Assembly (NCBI RefSeq): GCF_000304455.1
Contig: NC_018605.1
Span: 575,102-612,900 of the forward strand
From: Cardinium endosymbiont cEper1 of Encarsia pergandiella
Lineage (GTDB): Bacteria; Bacteroidota; Bacteroidia; Cytophagales; Amoebophilaceae
Length of the DNA stretch: 37,799 bases
Direction: 5' to 3'
Both the position numbers and the translations under genes were made by a program. Every line of letters starts with the position of its first letter. The first letter of the stretch is position 1. The notes under the pieces are model-generated. The model made no database searches. It was not told where the DNA came from and was given only the letters and a program-made list of their open reading frames with translations. Of this stretch, positions 24,922-32,437 are shown piece after piece.

Positions 24922-26316
24922 ATGTGTCAAGAATACGATCTTATCGTCATCGGAAGTGGTCCAGGTGGCTATGTTGCCGCTATTAGAGCGGCTCAGTTGG
25001 GTATGCAGGTCGCAGTTATAGAACAAGAAGCCCTTGGTGGCGTTTGTTTAAATTGGGGTTGTATTCCTACAAAAGCATTATTAAAAAGTGCACAAGTATT
25101 TGATTACTGTAACCATGCTACCGCTTATGGTATTGAAGTAATAAAAGCAAGACCCAATTTTCAAGCTATTATAGAACGTAGTCGGGATGTCTCAGCTATT
25201 ATGTCTAAGGGCATCCACCATCTTTTTAAAAAGCATAAAATTACTATTTTAGAAGGGCGTGGTAAGTTACTCCCTGCTGGTACTGTTTCTGTTACCATAT
25301 CAGCAGGTGCTACCCATTTTTACCGTGCGCCACATATTATCTTGGCAACTGGTGCAAGGAGTCGTCAGTTGCCCCATTTATCTATCGATAGATCGCATAT
25401 TATAGGTTATAGAGAGGCACTTTCGCGTACGACACAACCTAACTCTATAGTGATTGTAGGAGGAGGAGCCATTGGATGTGAATTTGCCTACTTTTACCAT
25501 ACCATAGGTACAAAGGTTACTTTGGTAGAGTATAATTCCTCTTTATTGCCATTGGAAGATGAAGAAATCTCCAAATACATTCTAAAATCTTTTACAAAAA
25601 AAGGGATACAGGTATATACAGCTTCAGAAGTAACTAAAGTAGATCGCTTAAAAAGTGGTACCGTAGCACATATTACTGCTCCATCTGGTGATTTACAAGT
25701 TGAAAGCGAGCTGGTACTTTCGGCTATTGGCGTGCAACCGAATGTAGAAAATATAGGTTTAGAAGAAAATGGCGTACTGATGGAGGCAGATAAGATTGCA
25801 GTGGATGGCTATTATAAAACCAGTTGCAATGGTGTCTATGCTATTGGAGATCTTGTCAAAGGGCCTGCCTTGGCCCATGTAGCATCAGCAGAAGGTATAG
25901 TCTGTGTAGAAAAAATAGCAGGACTTACACCTGACCCGTTGGATTACAATAATCTACCTTCTTGTATCTATATACAACCTGAAGTGGCTTCTGTAGGTTA
26001 TACAGAAAAGTCTGCAAAAGAAGCTGGTTATAAAGTTAAAGTAGGCGTTTTCCCATTTTCTGCTTCTGGAAAAGCACGGGCAGCTGGTCTATCAGAAGGG
26101 TTTGTAAAGGTAATTTTTGATGCCCAGTATGGAGAATGGCTTGGGGCGCATATGGTAGGTGCGCATGTGACAGAAATGATCGCCGAGGTAGTTGTGGCAC
26201 GTAAACTAGAAACAACTGCACATGAAATTCAAAATAGTACCCATCCACATCCGACTATGTCAGAAGCCATTGTAGAAGCAGTTTTTGCTGCTTATGGAGC
26301 GTCCATACACCTTTAG
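24922..26316 (+). CDS. lpdA: Dihydrolipoyl dehydrogenase
   Basis: FAD- and NAD-dependent E3 subunit that re-oxidises dihydrolipoamide in 2-oxoacid dehydrogenase or glycine-cleavage complexes. The FAD motif is VIGSGPGGYVAAI, the redox disulfide is in GGVCLNWGCIPTKALL, and the NAD motif is IVIVGGGAIGCEFA. The catalytic His-Glu pair lies in the C-terminal STHPHPTMSEAIVEA (H-P-H-P-T-x-S-E). At 464 residues it is full length. No E1/E2 genes are adjacent, so it acts in trans. Its last six codons form the left arm of a perfect 18-bp inverted repeat, so the hairpin overlaps the stop codon. Confidence 0.97.
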   Translation: MCQEYDLIVIGSGPGGYVAAIRAAQLGMQVAVIEQEALGGVCLNWGCIPTKALLKSAQVFDYCNHATAYGIEVIKARPNFQAIIERSRDVSAIMSKGIHHLFKKHKITILEGRGKLLPAGTVSVTISAGATHFYRAPHIILATGARSRQLPHLSIDRSHIIGYREALSRTTQPNSIVIVGGGAIGCEFAYFYHTIGTKVTLVEYNSSLLPLEDEEISKYILKSFTKKGIQVYTASEVTKVDRLKSGTVAHITAPSGDLQVESELVLSAIGVQPNVENIGLEENGVLMEADKIAVDGYYKTSCNGVYAIGDLVKGPALAHVASAEGIVCVEKIAGLTPDPLDYNNLPSCIYIQPEVASVGYTEKSAKEAGYKVKVGVFPFSASGKARAAGLSEGFVKVIFDAQYGEWLGAHMVGAHVTEMIAEVVVARKLETTAHEIQNSTHPHPTMSEAIVEAVFAAYGASIHL

Positions 26317-26333
26317 TGTATGGACGCTCCATA
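26293..26333. terminator. Perfect 18-bp inverted repeat over the lpd stop codon
   Basis: The left arm at 26293-26310 and the right arm at 26316-26333 are perfectly complementary, around a five-base loop CTTTA. The lpd TAG (26314-26316) lies in the loop and first arm base, so the left arm encodes the C-terminal YGASIH. No long U-tract follows. It is probably a transcription terminator or mRNA-stabilising 3' hairpin; it could also act for any antisense transcript. Confidence 0.75.
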
Positions 26334-26426
26334 TTTGGAATCGGGGTTGGTATTCAAAAAAATCGTTGCACTATTTAAATATCCTGTATATTTGATGATA
26401 TCTAGCTTTGGAATAAAATCAGATGT

Positions 26427-26461
26427 TAAATAGTGTAGACATAATAAATAGTGTAGATATA
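26427..26461. repeat. Two 17-bp tandem direct repeats upstream of the hydratase gene
   Basis: Copies TAAATAGTGTAGACATA (26427-26443) and TAAATAGTGTAGATATA (26445-26461) are spaced 18 bp start to start and differ at one base. They end 63 bp before the enoyl-CoA hydratase ATG and after the lpd hairpin, in the likely promoter region. Paired sites of this size could be an operator; a simple tandem duplication is the alternative. Confidence 0.7.
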
Positions 26462-26523
26462 AAAAGCGCAATATGCATTTGCATACTGCTTGGTTAATTA
26501 AGCTATAAAAAATTGCGTTTAGT

Positions 26524-27294
26524 ATGGACAAAACAGCATCGTTACAAAGTAATCTAGAAGATGGTATTTTAACCATTACCCTTAAAGCCGATTCAAAAGC
26601 TTTTACTTTAACAGATAAAAGACTTATTGAATTGCGTCATCTTATTCAAGAAGTCTATGATAATGAAGCTATAGAAGGTGTTATTATTACTGGAGAAGGA
26701 GAAGAAATCTTTTCTCTCGGCACAGAGGTTTCTGAATTGCTCAAATTAAATGAGTTGAATGCAAGAAAATTTGCAGAAAATGGTCAAGAAGTGTTGGCTT
26801 TTATAGAAGATTGTCCTAAACCTATTGTGGCCGCTATTAATGGCTATGCTTTAGGCTCCGGCTTTGAGCTTGCATTGGCTTGCCATTTTCGATTTGCTTC
26901 TGAGAATGCCATTTTTGCTTTTTCAGAAATTGCTTATGGGGTTATTCCTGGATTTGGAGGTACGCAACGCTTGACTCAATTGCTTGGTAAAACCCGCGCA
27001 TTAGAATATCTAATGACCGGTAAGCGTATTGATGCCAAAGATGCAGAACGAATGGGATTGGTTAGCGAGGTGGTGAGTTATAAGGAAGAAATGCTTAAAA
27101 AAGCTAAGAAATGGCTTACCTCTATTGTAAATAATGCAGACTTGGCATTGGGTATGTTGGTAACTTGTGTCAATGCAGCTGAAAATCCAGATGAAAATGG
27201 ATTTCAAACAGAAGCAAATGGTTTTGCCAATTGCTTTAAAGCTGTAGATATCAAAGACAAATTGATGAAAATTATAGATAAAAAGCACTACTAG
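26524..27294 (+). CDS. Enoyl-CoA hydratase/isomerase (crotonase) family protein
   Basis: A 256-residue crotonase-fold protein. Both acidic residues used by true enoyl-CoA hydratases are retained: one in GSGFELALAC, the other in FSEIAYGVIPGFGGTQRL. The oxyanion-hole segment EEIFSLGTEVSELL is also recognisable, and MTGKRIDAKDAERMGLV is the usual C-terminal signature. The substrate is uncertain. No acyl-CoA dehydrogenase or thiolase is nearby, so it is an orphan here, and beta-oxidation cannot be inferred. The ATG at 26524 follows the tandem repeats and is well placed. Confidence 0.88.
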   Translation: MDKTASLQSNLEDGILTITLKADSKAFTLTDKRLIELRHLIQEVYDNEAIEGVIITGEGEEIFSLGTEVSELLKLNELNARKFAENGQEVLAFIEDCPKPIVAAINGYALGSGFELALACHFRFASENAIFAFSEIAYGVIPGFGGTQRLTQLLGKTRALEYLMTGKRIDAKDAERMGLVSEVVSYKEEMLKKAKKWLTSIVNNADLALGMLVTCVNAAENPDENGFQTEANGFANCFKAVDIKDKLMKIIDKKHY

Positions 27295-27634
27295 CAATCA
27301 AATAGTAAAATATCTGTTAGATAAAGTTCATTTGGCGGGGACCAATCATTGTTATGTACCTATTTGGCAGGTCCTAAAATAGAAGTTCCAGCCCTCCCGC
27401 TAAACGTTGGTGCACTATCTGTAAGGTCCTGCTTGCCCATTACAATTTTTTACAAAAAGCATTTTTACTCTTCTTAAGAAGGTAATGTGTTGTCAAACCT
27501 TTCAATAGATGCTTTTCTAAAAAATCTTCGAATGCTTTGGAAGTTGTACATTATATGTTTATACTTGCGAACCGTACAAGCGGGTAGTAATGTAATACAC
27601 ACAATAGTTTAATAACCTAAAATAAAATAACATA
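27295..27634. other. Intergenic region before the lipoprotein gene
   Basis: About 340 bp in which I find no gene, tRNA or IS end. Its 5' third is less AT-rich than the surroundings (GGCGGGGACC and CCAGCCCTCCCGC), which may be a remnant of a lost gene, but no frame is convincing. Confidence 0.35.
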
Positions 27635-28333
27635 ATGATAATAAGTAACCGTTTGCGTAGACTATTCATGGTAAATATTTTCTGTTTTTCTGCATTGGGA
27701 TTGAGTGGATGTGGTGGTTATAATCACGCTAGGTTAGGTGTCCAGTCAGAACCAAAATTTGTAGGGGAAACCCAGCAACAAGTACAACAAGAGTTTTCTA
27801 GGTCCGAAAAATTTATTGAGTGGGCTGGTTACCTTGGTAAGCAGACTGGATATATTTCTGGAGGTATATTTGGAGGAATAATTGGTGTTTGTGTAGATGG
27901 TCTCTATGTGCTTTCTAATGGTAATAATATAGACCCTAGTGTCTCTAGAATGGCTACTACCTATAACTTGGCTTCTTATGGTGCTAAGTTTTTGGGTACA
28001 GGTGGCAACTATGCTTGTACTGGCGTTGCTGCTGGCCTAGTATGGATTACGCCGCATGTCTTTAACTCTACGAAATGGATTGCTTGTACGAGTTGTAATC
28101 GTGTTAAATGCGCTTGTGCTTCCATTTATGATTATTACACTCAGACGGCTGATGTTTCAGATGATAATAGCGATAATCGGGAGCCAAATATTTCTACTTA
28201 TGAAGTCCATATTGGGGATAACCCAGAGCCTTTTACTGTGTTAGCATACAAAGATCATGATTTTGATAATGATTCTGCTTTTGAGTCTGGTGATGATGCT
28301 GATATTGATGAATATTTTGATGCCAAGGAATAG
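27635..28333 (+). CDS. Putative lipoprotein of unknown function
   Basis: A 232-residue protein with a lipoprotein signal: basic start (MIISNRLRRLFMV), hydrophobic core, and lipobox LSGC with the lipidated Cys near residue 26, followed by GGYNHARLG. A glycine-rich, moderately hydrophobic segment (ISGGIFGGIIGVCVDGLYVL, about residues 74-93) could insert in or lie on a membrane. A cysteine-rich patch CTSCNRVKCAC occurs near residue 149. The C-terminal 60 residues are strongly acidic (SDDNSDN, DHDFDNDSAFESGDDADIDE). I recognise no family. An envelope or surface location is likely, given the lipobox. The gene stands alone. Confidence 0.75.
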   Translation: MIISNRLRRLFMVNIFCFSALGLSGCGGYNHARLGVQSEPKFVGETQQQVQQEFSRSEKFIEWAGYLGKQTGYISGGIFGGIIGVCVDGLYVLSNGNNIDPSVSRMATTYNLASYGAKFLGTGGNYACTGVAAGLVWITPHVFNSTKWIACTSCNRVKCACASIYDYYTQTADVSDDNSDNREPNISTYEVHIGDNPEPFTVLAYKDHDFDNDSAFESGDDADIDEYFDAKE

Positions 28334-28768
28334 ACTAAAACATAAAGTATAACATAAAGCGCTCTGTTTAAGAATGCGCTATACTGTTTCTATCGCTTAT
28401 GTTAGTCGTCAAAAAACTAGCATAAGTTGCTTCTTTTATAAGGTTTAGTCCTCTTCCAAAAATCTTTTCTTCCAAAAAAAATTTGCACAGAGCTTGATCT
28501 TTTAGACCTCTTTTATCAACAAAGAAGTTTTGCATAAATGCTTTATCCCATTAAAGTTAGGGCATAAAGCTACTTATACTATAGGCAAATCATAGTAATC
28601 CTTATATTTTTTTGTAACTTTAGGGCCTGTAAGGCAGATCTGGATCGCCAGATTCTTGCACTTATGTAGAAGTCGTATAATTAATTTCATTTTTTAACCA
28701 CACAAAACAGCACTCCACAAGTAGTGTACCGCTGTTTTTTAAATAATACAAGTCAATACCTTGCCCTT
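28334..28768. promoter_or_regulatory. Leader region of rpsA with a candidate promoter
   Basis: About 430 bp upstream of S1. TTGTAACTTTAG at 28612-28623 contains TAACTTTA, close to the Bacteroidota -7 consensus TAnnTTTG, and the identical 12-mer recurs upstream of the RelA/SpoT-like gene at 31046-31057. A small hairpin (ATCTGG-ATCG-CCAGAT, 28638-28653) follows. A minus-strand frame of 55 codons at 28368-28535 starts MQNFFVDKRGLKDQ, but I recognise no homologue and do not call it a gene. Confidence 0.4.
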
Positions 28769-30544
28769 ATGCATGCAACAGAAGGAGTTTTCAACTGGGA
28801 TCAATATGACAATCCTAATAAAAAATTAGGCAGTGCATATACAGATCAACAAAGAGAAGATATGGCTGCCCTATATCGAGCTACTTTAAGCGCTATTAGT
28901 CAATATGAAGTAGTAAAAGGATCGGTTATAAGTATTACCCATAAAGATGTGATTGTTGGGGTTGGATACAAATCCGATGGTTTAGTAGCTGCTTCTGAGT
29001 TTAGAGATCTACCGGATTTAAAACTAGGTGATGAAGTTGAAGTATATATAGAAGAAACAGAGAATACCAAAGGCCAACTGGTACTTTCTCGGAAAAAAGC
29101 AAAGTTGGTAAGAGCCTGGGAAAAAATTCAACATGCATTGGAAGATGGAGAAGTTTTAGAAGGGTTGGTTAAGCGCAGGACCAAAGGAGGGTTAATTGTA
29201 GAAGTTTGCGATATTGAGACCTTCTTGCCTGGTTCACAAATTGACATTAGGCCTGTATTAGACTTTGATGTTTTTGTCGGTAAAACGATTGATGTAATCG
29301 TTATTAAAATTAACCATACCAATGATAATGTAGTAGTTTCTCATAAAGCACTAACTGAAAAAAAACTGGAAGGGCAGAAATTTGAAATTATTAGCAATCT
29401 TGAAAAAGGGCAAATTTTAGAAGGCTATGTCAAAAACATAACCAAATTTGGTGCTTTTATTGATTTAGGAGGGGTAGATGGCTTGCTCCATAAGTTAGAT
29501 ATGTCTTGGAGCAGAATCAATCATCCAGAAGAGTTGTTCACGCTTGGCCAAAAGGTGCGTGTAGTAGTTATTGGATTTAATGAAGATAAAAAACGTATCT
29601 CTTTAGGTATGAAACAACTTCAAGAGCATCCATGGGATGCCCTTCCAGAGACGTTAGAAGTAGGATCTACCATTAAAGGTACCATAACCAATATTGCCGA
29701 TTATGGTCTTTTTATAGAGTTGATGCCAGGTATTGAAGGGTTTGTCTATATTTTAGATATATCATGGTCGCAATACTTGCGTGATATCAATGAATATTAC
29801 AAAATAGGTGATACCATTGAAACCTGCATATTATCATTGGATCGAAAAAATTATAAAATATCTTTAGGGATCAAACAACTGACGGGCGATCCGTGGGAAC
29901 ATGATAGATTTTTATCTACTTATGCAGTGGGCACTACCCATGAAGGAGTTGTCAGAAACTTAACCCATTTTGGGGCTTTTATAGAGCTGGAGCCGCGTAT
30001 TGAAGGGCTTTTGCATGTTTCTCGTCTTTCTGAGACCAAGCGGGTTGCCCATCCTTCTGACGTCTTGAAGTTAGGAGAAAAATTAGAAGTGATTGTGTTA
30101 GGTATTAGTCGAGAAAATAGACGCCTTTCACTGGGTTTAAGGCAAGAAAACCCATGGGATATGTGTGAAAAAATCTTTCAAGTAGGTACCTTACATAAAG
30201 GGACTATTGTAAAAAAGATTCCAGGTCGTGGCGCTATTGTTGAGTTGGTACATGGTATAGAAGGACAAGTAGCACAGCACCATTTTATTAAAGCAGATGG
30301 TCAAGAGCCAGAAGTTGGAGAGGAGTTGGATTTTCAAGTAATAAAATGTGTTAAAGCAGATAAAAAAATAATTTTATCACATCAGATTCTTTTTAATCCA
30401 GAGGTAGACGCCAAAGTTGAAGCTAAAACAAGGGGAGAAGCAAAAGGGACAATAGAGAAAGCACCATCTACTAGAGGCTTTGAAGCTTTTGCCAACTTGA
30501 AAGAACAGTTAGAGCAACATACAAAAAAGGAAAGTAAAGAATAG
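28769..30544 (+). CDS. rpsA: 30S ribosomal protein S1
   Basis: RNA-binding ribosomal protein that brings mRNA to the small subunit. Six S1/OB repeats are visible, with the last four the most regular: EGYVKNITKFGAFIDLGG, KGTITNIADYGLFIELMPG, EGVVRNLTHFGAFIELEP and a divergent KGTIVKKIPGRGAIVELVHG. The tail is charged. The ATG at 28769 (MHATEGVFNWDQYDNP) is preferred to an upstream in-frame GTG at 28724, whose extra residues lack conservation. This gives 591 residues, normal for Bacteroidota. There is no Shine-Dalgarno, as expected in this phylum. tRNA-Cys follows 9 bp after the stop. Confidence 0.96.
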   Translation: MHATEGVFNWDQYDNPNKKLGSAYTDQQREDMAALYRATLSAISQYEVVKGSVISITHKDVIVGVGYKSDGLVAASEFRDLPDLKLGDEVEVYIEETENTKGQLVLSRKKAKLVRAWEKIQHALEDGEVLEGLVKRRTKGGLIVEVCDIETFLPGSQIDIRPVLDFDVFVGKTIDVIVIKINHTNDNVVVSHKALTEKKLEGQKFEIISNLEKGQILEGYVKNITKFGAFIDLGGVDGLLHKLDMSWSRINHPEELFTLGQKVRVVVIGFNEDKKRISLGMKQLQEHPWDALPETLEVGSTIKGTITNIADYGLFIELMPGIEGFVYILDISWSQYLRDINEYYKIGDTIETCILSLDRKNYKISLGIKQLTGDPWEHDRFLSTYAVGTTHEGVVRNLTHFGAFIELEPRIEGLLHVSRLSETKRVAHPSDVLKLGEKLEVIVLGISRENRRLSLGLRQENPWDMCEKIFQVGTLHKGTIVKKIPGRGAIVELVHGIEGQVAQHHFIKADGQEPEVGEELDFQVIKCVKADKKIILSHQILFNPEVDAKVEAKTRGEAKGTIEKAPSTRGFEAFANLKEQLEQHTKKESKE

Positions 30545-30553
30545 TTGCTTTTG

Positions 30554-30626
30554 GGTCGCGTGGCCGAGTGGTTAAGGCAGGGGTCTGCAAAACCTCTTAT
30601 CGGTGGTTCGAATCCACTCGCGACCT
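30554..30626 (+). tRNA. tRNA-Cys (anticodon GCA)
   Basis: All arms fold: acceptor GGTCGCG/CGCGACC, D arm GCC...GGC, anticodon stem GGGGT/ACCTC with loop CTGCAAA giving GCA, five-base variable loop, and T arm GGTGG-TTCGAAT-CCACT. The discriminator base is U, a tRNA-Cys identity element. CCA is not encoded. It lies 9 bp after rpsA. Confidence 0.96.
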
Positions 30627-30708
30627 CTAAGTTTACTGTTTTAAGTAGATGGAATGGAGCTAGCATGGCTATCTGTATGTATGCTTGCTGGTAATTTTTT
30701 TGTTTTTT

Positions 30709-30795
30709 GCCTGGGTGGCGGAATTGGTAGACGCGTTGGTCTCAAAAACCAATGATAGCAATATCGTGCCGGTTCAATTCCGGCCCTAGGTACCA
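30709..30795 (+). tRNA. tRNA-Leu (anticodon CAA)
   Basis: A type II tRNA with a long variable arm. The acceptor GCCTGGG pairs with CCTAGGT (two G-U pairs), the D arm is GCG...CGC, the anticodon stem TTGGT/ACCAA encloses loop CTCAAAA giving CAA for codon UUG, and the T arm is GCCGG-TTCAATT-CCGGC. The discriminator is A, and CCA is encoded at 30793-30795. Confidence 0.95.
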
Positions 30796-31139
30796 TTAAA
30801 TGCTATGTTTTTAAGTTAAAAGCGCAGTAAAAAAATAATTTCTCTCCTTTTAATCAAGTAAAAATATAGTAGAAATTTTTTTGCTCGGAAAAGAGTATAG
30901 TATTTCAAAATTGATTAAACATATCAGTTTTCTCTTTTGCTATGTTAAGATGTTGCATCTAAGTCATAATGATTGGCTTGTTTTATAGGTTTTACAAAAT
31001 TAGGATATTTCTTTTTCTATAGTTGGCCATACAAGTTTATAAAATTGTAACTTTAGAGCGAAGTTATAAACTTTACTTAAACTGAGTCATCAGTCAAAAC
31101 GCACTTATGCTGGCATTGGTTTATGTAAAAAACTTTTGA
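30796..31139. promoter_or_regulatory. Leader of the RelA/SpoT-like gene: candidate promoter and overlapping hairpins
   Basis: No gene in 344 bp. TTGTAACTTTAG at 31046-31057 matches the rpsA leader 12-mer and contains a -7-like TAACTTTA, with a TTG at 31023-31025 about 22 bp upstream. The same area carries a 10-bp perfect inverted repeat (AAGTTTATAA at 31033-31042, TTATAAACTT at 31064-31073) and a nested 6-bp one (TAACTT 31048-31053, AAGTTA 31061-31066). The two cannot form together. Confidence 0.4.
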
Positions 31140-32267
31140 TTGTATAGAATGATAAAAAGAAACAAAATACTTCACCTAAATACTTGGCACCTGCATCAAC
31201 TTGCAAGAGCACTATCTAAAAATTCAAACGATGTCAAAGAGGTCTCTTTGGCGTTGCAGCAGGCCTGTTCGTGGTTAACTTCTGAAGAAGGAGCGCAAGA
31301 TTTAAAAATATGCCAGCATCTTCTAAGGGAATGTATTCGGGTAGCTATTATTGCGGCTACTGAACTTTCTTTAAATTTAGCTGCTGTTGTTGCTGTAATC
31401 TTAGCACCACTTTTTTTAAAAGGGCTGGTACGGAAAAAAGCTATTCAAAACTGTTTTGGTTTAGAAACAGCTGCTATATTGGTGGAGTTGCGTAGTGTAT
31501 ATGATGGTAAATTCCGCCCTAGTACCATTCTTAATGGTCTAAATCATCCTGAGATAACGCTTCCACGTATTGTAGCAATTTTGTTACAAATTGCTGATAT
31601 TATTCGTCTAAACGGTAGTGGCGTATTTTTAGGAAGTGTGCATACACCATTGATTTACTATTCTGGTACTAAGCTGTTGCTTGACTTAAAGCGTTTGTAT
31701 ATCCCACTTTTGCATAGAATGCGGTTATATAATATCCAAGCTAAATTGGCCGATTTTTGGTTGAAATATACCTATACGTTGAGTTATTATTCCATTACGG
31801 CTAAGTTAGGTATGACCAAGTTGCAAAGACAGCAAAAGTTAAATCTTATTGCTGAGGAGGTCTATTCGGCTATTCACGCACGTGGCATTGATTTTGTATT
31901 AAAAAAACGTATTAAATCTGTTTATTCTATTTGGCATAAGATTCAGCGGTTAAAAGTAGACTTTGATCAAATACATGATCTTTCTGCTGTTAGAATTATT
32001 TTAACAGGTATGGATGGTAAAACACTTCAGGAAGAAAAAATAGCTTGCTGGAAGGTGTTTACTATTCTCAGTGATCTTTATCAGCCAATGTCTAATATTA
32101 TGAGAGACTGGATTAGTATACCAAGAGATACTAGCTATGAATCGCTCCATTTTACCTTTGAAACTTGTAAATATGGACCATTAGAGGTACAAATACGTAC
32201 AGAGCGCATGGATCATATTGCAGAACATGGTGAGGCAGCACATTGGAAATACAAATATTTAGATTAG
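31140..32267 (+). CDS. RelA/SpoT-family (p)ppGpp synthetase-like protein without a working hydrolase half or C-terminal region
   Basis: A 375-residue protein similar to the N-terminal half of Rel enzymes. Residues about 55-200 correspond to the HD hydrolase domain, but its catalytic residues are gone: where bifunctional Rel has LLHDVVEDT, this has VILAPLFLKG. The synthetase domain (about 230-375) is better kept: R257 and K259 in KRIKSVYSIW, D280 in DQIHDLSAVRII, Y333 in SYESLHF, and E349 in PLEVQIRTE, followed by IAEHGEAAHWKYK. The motif that is RFKD in bifunctional and ExDD in RelA-type enzymes reads IMRD here. The TGS, helical and ACT domains (about 350 residues) are absent, with a clean stop after WKYKYLD. 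It may make (p)ppGpp constitutively, or be a relic; no hydrolase is visible in this window. Confidence 0.8.
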   Translation: MYRMIKRNKILHLNTWHLHQLARALSKNSNDVKEVSLALQQACSWLTSEEGAQDLKICQHLLRECIRVAIIAATELSLNLAAVVAVILAPLFLKGLVRKKAIQNCFGLETAAILVELRSVYDGKFRPSTILNGLNHPEITLPRIVAILLQIADIIRLNGSGVFLGSVHTPLIYYSGTKLLLDLKRLYIPLLHRMRLYNIQAKLADFWLKYTYTLSYYSITAKLGMTKLQRQQKLNLIAEEVYSAIHARGIDFVLKKRIKSVYSIWHKIQRLKVDFDQIHDLSAVRIILTGMDGKTLQEEKIACWKVFTILSDLYQPMSNIMRDWISIPRDTSYESLHFTFETCKYGPLEVQIRTERMDHIAEHGEAAHWKYKYLD

Positions 32268-32437
32268 CCGTTGCAGATCTATAGGCCAATATTTTTTATT
32301 TATTTGTTTCTATTTAGATCGGAAAAGCTTCTATCCAACTTAATTTTTCTTGATCAATAAACTATCTAAATATATAGATTATTTATATTGATTCTATTTA
32401 TATAAAAAATAAAGCGTTATTTAGTCATTCAATAGAT

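Noticed and set aside
28368-28535. Minus-strand 55-codon frame in the rpsA leader
   Set aside because: No recognisable homologue, no start context, and an in-frame stop just upstream. Kept only as a remark in the leader entry.
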